In this document: positions 1 to 9,371 of the stretch, piece after piece | Position numbering within the stretch: the first letter of the stretch is position 1 | How the letters are laid out: each line of letters begins with the position of its first letter | Assembly: GCA_009602725.1 (NCBI GenBank) | Contig: WELB01000102.1 | Coordinates: forward strand, 273,431 to 293,362 | Length of the DNA: 19,932 nt | DNA from: Spirogloea muscicola | Lineage: Eukaryota > Streptophyta > Zygnematophyceae > Spirogloeales > Spirogloeaceae | Direction of reading: 5' to 3' | Notes under the pieces: generated by a model | Databases searched by the model: none | Told to the model about the DNA's origin: nothing | The model's input: only the letters and a program-made list of their open reading frames with translations | Made by a program: the position numbers and the translations under genes

Positions 1-48
<48 letters not shown>
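1..48. repeat. 48-nt A homopolymer at window edge
   Basis: The first 48 bases are all A, and the sequence then changes abruptly to about 75% GC. It could be a genuine A-run, the tail of a retroelement inserted just outside the window, or an assembly-end artefact. Nothing inside the window decides between these. Confidence 0.9.
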
Positions 49-49
<1 letters not shown>

Positions 50-52
50 GAG

Positions 53-598
53 GTGGCGCTGGCGCCCGGCGTGGCGGACGCGCTGGCGGAGGCCGCCGTG
101 GAGGCCGCGCGCGTCCTCGGCCGCCCGCCGCCGCCCATCCACAACCCGCCCACGCCGCTGGCCCTCGACGGCCCGGAAGCCATGCAGCTCGGCCCGCTTC
201 CAGCGCTGGCCACGATCGAGCCGCCTGCTCCCAGTGGGGCTGTCGTTTCCTTGATGGGCCTGCTGCCGTCAAAAAATGGGTGGCCGGGGGAAGCGGCGCC
301 GTCGGAGGCGCCCCAGTTGGGCCGCCGCTGCCCCCCTACTACCAAGGCCCGCCTTGACGGCGACTGCTGTGGAAGCGGGAGTCCTCGCTTAGCCGCGTAC
401 AAACGTGCTTCAGCATGCGCTCTCCATGACGAGTACTGGCGCCTCTATCCAGAGAAGTGCAGCCATGGGGACTTGCAGAGTATCACTGCCGAGGGCTCCA
501 GCATGGCTACTGTCACTCAGTGCTCCTGTCTGGAGCTAGACTGCTCCCTCTTCCAGATTGGTAGGGATATGGCGCTGGCCGTGCCTCTGGCTGCCTGA
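53..598 (+). CDS. Unrecognised GC-rich open frame, possibly a gene 3' end
   Basis: An uninterrupted plus-strand frame runs from the A-run to a TGA at 596-598. The first ~45 codons are Ala/Val/Pro-rich with strong GC at third positions (for example LAEAAVEAARVLGRPPPP), which looks like real coding sequence. After about 180 the composition relaxes and the protein becomes low-complexity with scattered Cys, as expected of non-coding DNA read by chance. The frame begins with GTG, so no true start is visible. It may be the last exon of a gene entering from the left with a random extension, or chance. I recognise no domain. Confidence 0.2.
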   Translation: MALAPGVADALAEAAVEAARVLGRPPPPIHNPPTPLALDGPEAMQLGPLPALATIEPPAPSGAVVSLMGLLPSKNGWPGEAAPSEAPQLGRRCPPTTKARLDGDCCGSGSPRLAAYKRASACALHDEYWRLYPEKCSHGDLQSITAEGSSMATVTQCSCLELDCSLFQIGRDMALAVPLAA

Positions 599-1069
599 CC
601 TGCCATATCCATTGCTTGGTCCATCTTGCACCAACCCACTCGCCAATAAGCCTGCCGTGCATGTCAGCAAGCTATTGCTGCTTCAAGTGCCAGGCAGAGC
701 TAGGCCGGTGACTTAGGCAGGTACTTAGCAGTAGTGCCATCGTAGAGTGCGCGGGCATTCCATCATGTGTCTGCAGCCAGACCTAGCTTCTTGCCGCTAC
801 ATGATGGAAGGCCGGCTTACTGATACCGCGCTTTGCACCTGCTTGTAAGCATGTCGTCAGGTCCATGTCCGGAAAAATAGGAAAAACTCTTCATGCATTC
901 TGCAACTGCTTTTTAGTGCCAACCCCTCCTTCACATGCTATGTCCTACTTTCGGAAGCATCAAAAGCATGTGATAATGAGAACGGCGGGATTTCTGTGAA
1001 ATATCTAGCTCTGCCTGCTCCCTGTATGCCTGCTCCTGTCTCTGTTTCTGCATCTGTTTCTGTACCTGT
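599..1069. other. Non-coding stretch with a short inverted repeat
   Basis: I see no convincing gene here. A perfect 11-bp inverted repeat (TTCCATCATGT at 758-768, ACATGATGGAA at 799-809) encloses 30 nt and could form a hairpin. The end of the stretch (about 1000-1069) is a Gln/Glu-rich repeat, in minus-strand reading, attached to the copia relic described next. Confidence 0.5.
1000..1069 (-). repeat. Gln/Glu/Arg-rich repeat unit fused to the copia relic
   Basis: Directly after the copia linker, in the same minus-strand frame, the coding potential switches to a coiled-coil-like repeat (KQMQKQRQEQAYREQAE). The DNA for the last unit, about 32 bp reading GCTCTGCCTGCTCCCTGTAT and onward on the plus strand from about 1011, recurs nearly identically at about 2250-2280. 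It recurs again in inverted orientation at about 2737-2780. Confidence 0.65.
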
Positions 1070-2180
1070 TCATTCAAAATGAAGAAGTCATTTTCTCTTC
1101 TACCTGTTGGGGTAAGAGCTCCAGCTTTGTCAATCACACAGAGGTCATCCTTAAGAGTGACCTGATACATCCCTGGTTCAGAAGCTGAGGTACAGACAGC
1201 AAGTTTGCTGCCAGCCCAGGTACTTGCAGAACACTCTTCATAAGCTGCTCACTAGTGCCATTCAAGCCAGGCACCCTCACACGCACTTGAGCTACTCCTA
1301 CGGCAGGTTGTGCACTATCATCTCCAAAGAAAAGCTGAAGGGAGTGATGTGCTAATGTCTCTCAATTCAATCACGTCGATGCGTGAAGTGACGAGCGGCT
1401 CCACTGTCAAAAGCCAACTGTTGTGAGGTGACTTAGACCTGTCTTCCACATAGATGGGCTTGACCCCCACTGTATCTCCTGCTGCCGGTACCTCTGTGAT
1501 CGTCTAGATTAAGAGGCTCTCTTTGGGCAATTCTTGACTGTATGGCCAGGTTGACGATAGTAAGAACATACCCTGTCATCCATCTGACCTCGCCTGCCAT
1601 CATTCCACTTAGCTCGACTTAGATGTTCCCTGCGGTCTGGCTCCATGGGCCTGTCTGGCCATCAGTGCTGCATTCATTCCCTGCAGACCACGTTTGCTCT
1701 CCATCTCCCTCTCCTTGTGAAGAAGACGAGCCAGCACATACTCCACGGTCAGCTCATCTTTGCTGACCATCTGAAATTTCTCTCTCACAGTGGCAAACTC
1801 TGGTGGGAGTCCCATAAGAATGGCAAGCATTTGATTTCGTACTGGCAAGAACTCCACTCTATTCACAATTCCTTGTATTCGCTCGTCCTCCTCCTTCCTA
1901 CATTCTTTATGATGCATAATAAGGATGTACGCACTATCAGTACCTCTATTTCTCGAATTTGTGTTGAAGTGTTCCCAGATCTGACTGGCTAACGGCTTGT
2001 TAAGATCGCCAACCAAACTCCTTATCAGTCATGTTAGCCATCAGGATTGCTGTAGCTATTTGATCTTCTCTTGAAGTGGGCCGACACAACCCACGAACTG
2101 CTAGGTCCTACAGAATCGCAGACTTCTCTATTATGCAATAGTCTTGTCATCTTATACTTCCACACTATCAAATTGGCCTC
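1070..2180 (-). mobile_element. Decayed Ty1/copia retrotransposon fragment (gag and protease)
   Basis: Read on the minus strand, this is a broken copia polyprotein. The gag N-terminus (an LIVWKYKM-like stretch near 2150-2178) lies in a different frame from the main gag block. That block is one open frame at 1609-2016 with the usual helical gag signature (IWEHF, LMGLPPEF, ARLLHKE). A zinc-knuckle segment at 1527-1568 lies in yet another frame. Its pattern should be C-x2-C-x4-H-x4-C, but the second Cys is Tyr. A protease active-site motif (FDSGA) sits at about 1388-1417, and a protease/GAG-pre-integrase linker runs to about 1075. I see no integrase, reverse transcriptase, RNase H or LTRs. Multiple frameshifts and stops make it non-functional. 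Confidence 0.8.
1609..2016 (-). pseudogene. Copia gag (UBN2-like) open fragment
   Basis: This is the longest intact piece of the copia relic, about 135 codons in one frame. It matches the central gag helical domain that packages element RNA into virus-like particles: a W-x2-F opening, a Glu/Lys-rich helix, the L-x-G-L-P-P-x-[FY] signature and a terminal basic-acidic helix. The conserved N-terminal part upstream is in another frame, and the stop at the 1609 end comes before the zinc knuckle, which continues in a shifted frame. It is therefore a gene fragment and not a functional gag. Confidence 0.75.
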
Positions 2181-2246
2181 TCGAGATAGTCTGGGGCTGA
2201 GAACAGGAAGCGAGCCGCCCGGTGAAGCATATTCTCAAAATCTTCT

Positions 2247-2786
2247 TGCTCTGCCTGCTCCCTGTATGCCTGCTCCTGTAGTTAACTTTCAGGCGACCTG
2301 TACCGGTCGTTCACGTTCTGCAGCCTGCTCCTGTCTTCGCCACTCAGAGTACTCCTATGCACTTTTGCCCTTATCCGGAGGACCAGCAGACCACCCTCGT
2401 CTCGGCGGTGCAGACACAGATCCACTCATGGTCACATAGTGTTCAGTCTCATAGTACACAAAGTTCTCCTGCTCCGCCTGGTCGCCTGGTTGTATACAGA
2501 GGCCAAGCGGAGCTGAGTGCACGCCGGCTCTGTGTGCGACCACGCGGAGCTTTGTGCCACTCTGGACTTTGTGTTCTATCAGACTTGACTCTGTGTGACC
2601 ATGAGTGGAGTTGTGTCTGCACCGCCGAGACGAGGGCGGTCTGCTGGTCCTCCGAATAACGTGCAATGGAGGACTCTGAGTGGAGAAGACAGGAGCAGGC
2701 TGCAGAACGTGAACGACAGGTACAGGCTGCTGGACGTGAACGACAGGAGCAAGCATATAGGGAGCAGGGGGCAGAGCAAGAAATGA
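2247..2786. repeat. Large imperfect inverted repeat with Gln/Glu/Arg-rich arms
   Basis: The plus strand at about 2247-2465 pairs with the reverse complement of about 2553-2786, leaving a loop of roughly 90 bp. Long matching blocks include CGTTCACGTTCTGCAGCCTG with CAGGCTGCAGAACGTGAACG, and GAGGACCAGCAGACC with GGTCTGCTGGTCCTC. The arms differ by scattered substitutions and small indels, so this is an old duplication. The right arm read on plus, and the left arm read on minus, encode degenerate units rich in Gln, Glu, Arg and Ala (RQEQAAERERQVQAAG and similar). There is no recognised gene in it. Confidence 0.8.
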
Positions 2787-2803
2787 CAATTTCTTGCTCT
2801 GCC
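2770..2803. repeat. Perfect 15-bp hairpin, 4-nt loop
   Basis: GGCAGAGCAAGAAAT (2770-2784), loop GACA, then the exact reverse complement ATTTCTTGCTCTGCC (2789-2803). It lies at the outer edge of the large inverted repeat. A direct repeat GCCAAAATG follows at 2801-2809 and 2818-2826. It may be a separate small palindrome or the boundary of the duplicated block. Confidence 0.9.
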
Positions 2804-3063
2804 AAAATGCTCTCATGCCAAAATGTGCTGTATTTACTCAGTCGCACAGCAAATCACCAGATTTGCAACCTTGACGGTAGCTAAAAAGAATGCGCCCATA
2901 AGAGCCTGATCCAGCCTACATGCAGGTGAGACCTCTGGCTAAAGAGTAGCTATCTTTGTGATGCACAATGTGCTACACGTGACCTGCAACAGCTAGGCAA
3001 CAGGGCTAATGACCGAAGGCTACTGGTCATGCATAGTGGTACAACACAGGCCCATGGCCAGAT
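2804..3063. other. BOP1 3' flank, no gene seen
   Basis: This stretch lies between the repeat block and the BOP1 stop codon. On the minus strand it would carry the BOP1 3' UTR. I see no clear AATAAA-type polyadenylation signal and no conserved coding. Confidence 0.4.
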
Positions 3064-6000
3064 TCAGTTGCAGAAGAGCTTGATAGTGCTGTCGGCACCA
3101 GCTGTGAGGAGCCAAGGCTGAGTTGGGTGGAACACGCAATCCAAGACGCCTGATCGGTGCCAGTGGGCGGGAAGATACACCCAGGCGGACAATGAGCACA
3201 AGCAAGCCAGCGCACTCTTTCAGTCACATCTAGTGGTAAGCATTTGGCCTCTTGAGCTGCTGCCCGCTGAGCCAGCATGCATTTTTTCCTGATGCAACAG
3301 AGTTGCTGAAGCTGAGAGTCTCCATTTACATGCACGTTTGATCCACCTCTAGGCTGGCATGAACTGCAGTAACAACGTGCTCCGCACTCACCTTGATGGC
3401 GTGTCGTTGTGTGTCCCCTCAGTATCTTCACAGGCACAATCAAGGGATTCTGCAGAAGGTCCGAGTACACCATGCCATGGAAAACGTGCGCAGTACTATC
3501 ATCTGAACAAGAGGCAAAGAGGGGGTAGGTCTTGTGAAAGGCAACTGCCCTCAAGCCCTGCTCGTGATTCCTGCACGCTTCAAAAGAAGAGCTTGCATGA
3601 GACTCAAAGCAGCAGAAAGCTGACTACAACCTCATTTAAATTACAACACGTGCAAACATAGCCATTGTAGCATCTTTAGTGGATGAGCACTTTCGAGATC
3701 AATGTCAGCATTGCAGAACAACTCCACCTTGACAAGTTAAGGCCTAATGACTCTTCTTGGCTCAGCAGGTGCATAACGGGTGCTTGTTTTGCACTCTTGA
3801 GGTACAAATCATTAAAGAGATCTTCACCTTAGTGTGCGGTAAGGCTTTGTGGAGAGATCCATGTCGAACCATATCAATCGCATGTCCTTGCTGCCAACAA
3901 TCAGGTTGTCACCTGCCCTCAAGTCCAAACCCCACAATGCAGGAAGCACTTCAGGCCTACTGCTTTTCTGAGCGTAGCCCGATGACTTCACAAGAACCAT
4001 CTTGTGAACTCATTAAGGAGATAGACAAGTCAGCTCACACTGTCTCCTGTAGACTCTTTTTCAATGTAGGAAAAACTCTCATTGAATGCTCTTAGTTGGA
4101 GTAGTCACTTGCCTCAAGCAAGCGGTCAAGACATGGAAAAGTGCCAAAGCTTGCTAGACTGCAGGATATGACATTACCTCCAGGATGGATGGCCATGCAG
4201 GAAATGAGGTTGACTCCAACCAAGAGTTTCTTGGCCAGCTCCTGCTTTGCCAGGTTGTATACCCTGACATGCGATTTTGTGGCGACGAAGAAGAATGGCC
4301 TGGAGGGGTGGAAGAGCACACTCTCTACTCTGCCAAAATTCTTCTTGAATGGGTTCTGGGTGAGCTGCTTTGAGAGCTGGTGTATGAGCACTGCCCTCGT
4401 ATCCCGTGCTGTAATCGGGTCAAGGTAATTGCAGTTGGATTGGTACACCAGACACAAAGTCATTTTGCAACAAACTCTTCAGATTACAGGCACACTGGTA
4501 ATTGGCAGGCACACTGGTAAGTTGTCAAGGTCTCTGGTCACAATAAATCGCCCAAGAAGCAAAGCGAAGGGGTGAAAGTCGATGAGAGCACTCGGATGGT
4601 AACACCATTTCTACAATGAAGAGGATATCTTTCGGAGCCAATGTGGCAAAGTAGTCGCCCTTGTGGTGCCAAGAAATTGACTGCACGTCCTGTGTTAGTC
4701 AGGAATAGATTGGTTGAGTGTTTGTTAGAGAGCATGTGCAACTCAACTTCGCTGACAAGAAAGCAGGACCAGGACCAAAGTGAATATTGAGAGGCTTTGG
4801 TGTATATACAGATGTACAGACTATACACACTATGTGCACACTATCTAAAGACACATATTTATACACAATGTACATACAAGACTCTAAATGACAGGTGCAT
4901 TGCCTGAGCAATGCCAAAGGTTGTACTACAATATCATGCTCTACAGCATCTGGTACATTGAGCAATGCTACTTCATAGCATGGGGATGACCTCTGAGTGA
5001 CTGATTTGCAGGCCTTTCCCCTGCCCATATGATTCCCATTGTGCTGATCCCAGTTTACCTAAACCCAAAGCCCATTCAGTTGTCAAGCTCTTTGTCCTAT
5101 GTTGCTCTCGTGGTGTTCCAAGCTGCAATTACAACTGCATCTACTACTAGATCGCCAAGCCAGAGGCAAGAAAGTCCAAGCCCATGATTGACCACTTTCA
5201 AATTTGTAAAGAATGTGCAATCTGTATTAGCATCGGCAACTATATGAAAGCAAGTAAAAGGTTGACTGACCACTTGTCAAGGACTTGGGCTGGCTCGCAT
5301 ATTGAAGGAGAGCTGTAGCTGTTGCCTGCTCGGATGCAGTTCCTGTGCCCGAGCCAACAAGGAGAACCACCTTTCCCCTGTGCAGAAGAAGTTAGGTTGT
5401 TACATTCTTATTGCAATTAACGTCAAGCACACTGCTGTGCAACAGTCGTGCAGCCCAAGTGATGCAAGCACTTGGTCAGAATATGTGCATGACGTAGTGA
5501 GGAGCTTTGCAGATCACAGATCAAGTAACACAAAGTGGACATAAATGTCAAGTTTGACGGGGCTAATAGTCAGCATACTTGTCCATATGCCATGGCACAA
5601 TCACGTGCAAAAACTCACATGGCTACTGCAAGAAGCGGTGTTTGACGATTGGGACACCAGGCGATGTTGTTGACATTGGCATCCCCGAAGTCCCACACAT
5701 GCCGGCACCTAGCTGTCTGTATCTCCCACAGCCGCACAGTCCCGTCATGTGAACCTGCAAACACCAACAAACCACGTGAAGCATGTAGCATGAAAAACAT
5801 TGTGCACTTTCCACCATCACATATACATAGCGCCCGAAGGTATACTAAAAGTCTGTTATTCATGTTGCTGGCTTAGAGACTAGGCGACGAGAGCGCAACT
5901 TGCATCAGCCTACTTTTAACGTTTAAGCATCACTGGCACACTTTGACGAGCCATCACATGAAAGAAAGTCCTCATTTGCAAGGTGCTCACTTGACGCTCT

Positions 6001-9000
6001 CCACAACAATCAGCATCCAACACCTGCTCGACCTCAAACCTTCTCCAATATGCCAACAGCCCCTAAGATACACTCTGTATTTCCTACGCAATATGAAAAT
6101 GGAAGATTGACTACTATGCAATACTGTGGGTCACGTCAAGACTTCCCTTGAGACAACCTACCTGAAGCAAAGTACTCTCCGCCTGGATCTGTTGAGATTG
6201 AGCACACTGCACCAGTGTGCCCTCTGTATTCCAGGTACTCTGTTGTAGGGAAAGGACGCAAATCCCGCGGCTTCGGCAGCTTCGGTATCAGACTCTCAGG
6301 GTTGATATTAATCTACACACATTTACAGGAAAATCAAGTGGATCATACATCTTGGCAGTAATGATGTGTTCCTATGGTCCTGCATGGACCCTGCTTGACA
6401 GTCAATTTCTCCCTCATCACTACGACTTTAAAGAACTCCCTTCCGAGTATCATGCTTGCACTGGAGCAGTATAATGACTGGACTCAAGACCTGCATGCAT
6501 CGTACTTGACCACTGCAGCAAATTGACACTCATGTTGAGTGTAGGTGCTTGGCAGCTCAAGTGACAAGTAGGACTACAGTACTTATTGAAGGCAATCCGA
6601 TGCTCAGGAATGCAGCACCTACCCTGGTCTTTCGTGTCCTTGGACACAAATAGAGGTCCAAGCATCTCTCAAAACGCTCCTTTATGAAGTCCGCATAGGC
6701 AGGTATCTTCCTGAAAGCATCTATTCTGCCACCCCTCGACACGCCAACGACTGCTCGAGTTAATGACATCTTACTTTCTGTGACATGAACCATCAGGGGC
6801 TCTCCATGAGAATACTGTCTGGCTCACAACATGCTTGATTTGATTCCCTTTCTTTGCCGACCTTCAGAGTACAGTCAACATCTAAAGGCTTCAGACAAGC
6901 ACTTGCATGTTAGATGAAGTGCAAACACCCCAGGGGCAGTGTCCTTGGCACAACTTGATTTCAGGAATACAAAGCACAGGTAAAGTGGGAGCACCTACTT
7001 CTTAGGCACAAAAGATGGTCGATCCTCTTCATACATGAGCTGGTAAGACTTCACTTCCTCCTCTGTTGGAAGATACTCAATAGGTGGATTGTATGACTCC
7101 TCATGGCCTGTGCATGCTGGTACTCAATTAGAACTCTGCTCTCTGAGGCACGCAATAAGTCAAGTATGCAATACCACTATAAACTGCAAATGGTCAACTA
7201 TGTGTCGAGTCTTCATTACATGTATTACCAAGACATGAAGCTGTTGGACTCAACCAAGAACAGCCAAGACTTGGAGGATTGCGACTAAGCTTTTCTGCAT
7301 CTGACCCAGTCAAGTACCTGGAAGCTTGGGCTTTGGAGCTGGAATGTATGTGAGACCATTGGCAGCCTTCTGCGCAGCTTTAAGGTCATCTCCCCAGAGC
7401 AGGTATATTGTGGGCTTCTCCTTGGGCTTGTCCAAATTTAGCCAGCCCTTGCGCATGGCTCTCACAAGTTTGACAACCTATGAAGACAAGGTTTGTAACA
7501 GGAGTTCAGTGTTGAGCTCTGCACATATGGTAACTAAAGATTCTCTCTAAGAATCTTGTTAACTGGCAGATGGGAAGTAAAGTCCAACCCGTAGATACAA
7601 TGAGGAGCAATCATCCTATACCTGCTTGGCCTCCCACTTTGAAGGGATGAACCGCCGCTTAGGCTCTGGTGCATTAGACAGAGGATGCCCTTTTCCATCC
7701 CAATCGAACCAGTCCACATATGGCTGCAGAGAGGCAGGCAGTAAAAACAGTCACAAAGCTTTTGAATGAAACCTTCAAAAGTCACAATCAAATTCGACTC
7801 ATGAGCTGGAGTCAGGCGAATGCTGTTTAGCCTCTATACATGGCAAAATACGTCCAGGATGCAGCGTGGGAATGCACACCTCGTAGGGATTGACTTCGGC
7901 GTGAGGTATGCGCCCCTCCCTGATTCGACGGATGACATCTACCTCGTCCTTTGTGAGCTCCACCTCCTCGTCATTGTACTCATCGTAAACCCGTCTCCTG
8001 TCAGCATGTTATCTTTGGTCAACTTGCGCTTACATGTGCAATAGGTGTCACTATATCATCACGGGCATGACGGCGAACCTCAGAAGTCAACCACTGAGAG
8101 CAATTTCTGATTGTGGAGAAAGTTGTTCAATTGTATAGTTAAGAGCAGCTCGGACATTTGAGCTCATTAGCAGCTTCCAAAGGAGTCTAGTAAGGTCCAC
8201 ATACTGACCAGCTCTTGGCATCATCGGCCCTTGTCAAGAAGTCATCTAGTTTGTCCCTCCGGGCGGACTTGATGATCTTCTCTCCTTGCCGTGTGTATCC
8301 AACGTGGGGCTCTGTCTTGTACCAGACAAGAGGCACATTGCCCACGGTATTTCTTGACGGCCTCTGCCAGAAGGCCACAAAGGCATACCAAGTACGCCAC
8401 CTCAGGTCAGCGACTCTACAGATAGTAGTACATCTGTCAAAGCCCAGACAGCCTCAGCGCTCATAACTTTGACCACATACAGTAGTTGAGATAACACTAG
8501 CTTATCCTTACAATTACTGAAAAGTAATTCAACCAAAACCACTTTACCCCTTTCCTCCCCTTCCACCCCCTACCCTGGCCCCCCTCTTCACGGCCCTCGC
8601 TACTGAACCTCGCATCACAGGACCACTCGAGAGGCAATAGATGGAGTGAACATAACGGAAGGACTCTCGATGACCACCGTGAGTACGTTCACAATCGACA
8701 GTCCTTGTAGATTCCTGGAGGTCGGTAGCCGCGTGTATCAGTACCTCCACCCAAAACCCTGCGAATCAGCAAATTCATGCACAAACCCTATCTTACACCT
8801 CTCAAGGATTGTCGCAGGGTCTCTCACTCCTCGTGGCCCCCTCTTCTTGAGCTACGTAGCAACTGGCTCTGATTATGGGTATATAGACTCCGGTGTTTAG
8901 GCTGGCCCATACTTCATCCTCCGACGAGTCACTCTCCTGCCCACTGGTGGAGGGAGCACCAAGGTCGCTGTCACCGTCCGCTCCATCTCTCAACCCGTCT

Positions 9001-9371
9001 GCCTCGTCGTCAGCCGCCCTCCAGGAATCCTCGTCGCCGCCTTCTACGCCGCCATCGTCGTCGGGGTGGTCTTGCCTCGACTGGATGTAGGACGACAGGG
9101 CCTGCTGGATCTCCTCCAAGTCCTCTCGCCCGTCGCCGTCGTCTGCCTCCTCGTCCTCCTCGCTGAGCTCGCCGCTGCCGTCGGAGAGCCCGTCGTCTGA
9201 CGAGGACAGCTCCAGCACGCCCTCCTCCTCCTCGTCGCCGTCATTACTCGTGGCGTTGTCGCTTGCCGCACCATCGAGCGGGACTGCTGGCCGCGCGTCG
9301 TCAGCCGCGTGCGCCTCGCTCGCCAGCTCCGCGGCAGTCTGCGACCTGGTCTTGCGCTTGAACTCCACCAT
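3064..9371 (-). CDS. BOP1: Ribosome biogenesis protein BOP1 (PeBoW complex, WD40)
   Basis: In the PeBoW complex with Pescadillo and WDR12, BOP1 drives pre-rRNA processing and 60S assembly in the nucleolus. My phase-consistent exons (minus strand, 5' to 3') are 9371-8913, 8363-8209, 7997-7880, 7723-7622, 7477-7318, 7107-6999, 6725-6623, 6312-6162, 5754-5619, a doubtful 5377-5271, 4689-4629, 4408-4178, 3912-3828, 3570-3392 and 3149-3064. The ATG at 9371 has purine -3 and G +4. Residues 1-153 are acidic and low-complexity. The BOP1NT region follows ([42 protein letters not shown]). WD repeats run from about residue 420 ([39 protein letters not shown]). The last exon ends [13 protein letters not shown]-stop, matching the usual C-terminus. 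Excluding the doubtful exon the model gives about 711 residues, near the plant family size of about 750. The linker between 5618 and 4690 is not resolved. Confidence 0.93.
4409..4628 (-). other. U12-type (AT-AG) intron in BOP1
   Basis: The exon ending in codons for [10 protein letters not shown] plus one G (last base 4629) is followed on the minus strand by ATATCCTCTT. This is almost the U12 AT-AC donor consensus ATATCCTT, and no GT of suitable phase lies nearby. Near the 3' end is TACCTTGAC (4427-4419), matching the U12 branch site TCCTTRAC; its branch A is 11 nt from the intron end. Reading frame requires the acceptor to be ...TTACAG (intron ends at 4409), giving K-A-R-D-T-R-A-V. The alternative AC end two bases earlier breaks the frame. 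Hence a 220-bp minor-spliceosome intron with AT-AG termini is inferred. Confidence 0.75.
4487..4520. repeat. Tandem 15-bp direct repeat in BOP1 intron
   Basis: CAGGCACACTGGTAA occurs at 4487-4501 and again at 4506-4520, giving a 19-bp period inside the U12-type intron. It looks like a simple local duplication. Confidence 0.9.
5271..5377 (-). pseudogene. Doubtful BOP1 exon 10, apparent frameshift
   Basis: The previous exon ends in codon phase 2 (AT|). An acceptor TGCACAG at 5378 joins it to [13 protein letters not shown], a good match for the beta-strand expected after LAVA in this family. Continued in frame, the reading runs into [11 protein letters not shown] and a TGA. Shifted by one base from about 5345 it becomes [19 protein letters not shown], which fits the helical linker that BOP1 proteins have here. 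A GTCAGT donor follows (5270-5265). Either one base is missing or extra in the sequence, or the true allele is frameshifted, or splicing differs. A further short exon (about 25 residues, with a basic R-x-R-H type motif before DVQSISWHH) was not found between 4690 and 5270. Confidence 0.45.
8547..8584 (-). other. G-quadruplex-like tract in BOP1 intron 1
   Basis: The plus strand carries five C-runs (4, 4, 5, 3 and 6 Cs) within 38 bp. The BOP1 pre-mRNA strand therefore has five G-runs with short loops inside intron 1 (8364-8912). It could fold as a G-quadruplex. No function can be read from sequence. Two AAACCCT telo-box cores lie nearby in the same intron (8754-8760, 8783-8789). Confidence 0.6.

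Noticed and set aside
2071-2439. Several overlapping frames in the inverted repeat
   Set aside because: They are repeat-driven; both strands are open because the arms mirror each other.
4699-5028. Minus-strand frame as a BOP1 exon ([21 protein letters not shown])
   Set aside because: It looks protein-like but does not match the BOP1 linker and has no phase-consistent splice sites; I treat it as intron.
7995-8065. Possible C/D snoRNA in BOP1 intron 2 (minus strand GTGATGA ... CTGA)
   Set aside because: The CTGA is the likely branch site next to the acceptor, and there is no terminal stem pairing the two boxes.
9044-9274. Arg/Thr-rich minus-strand frame
   Set aside because: It is a shifted frame of the acidic BOP1 exon 1; the Asp/Glu/Ser-rich frame continues into BOP1NT.
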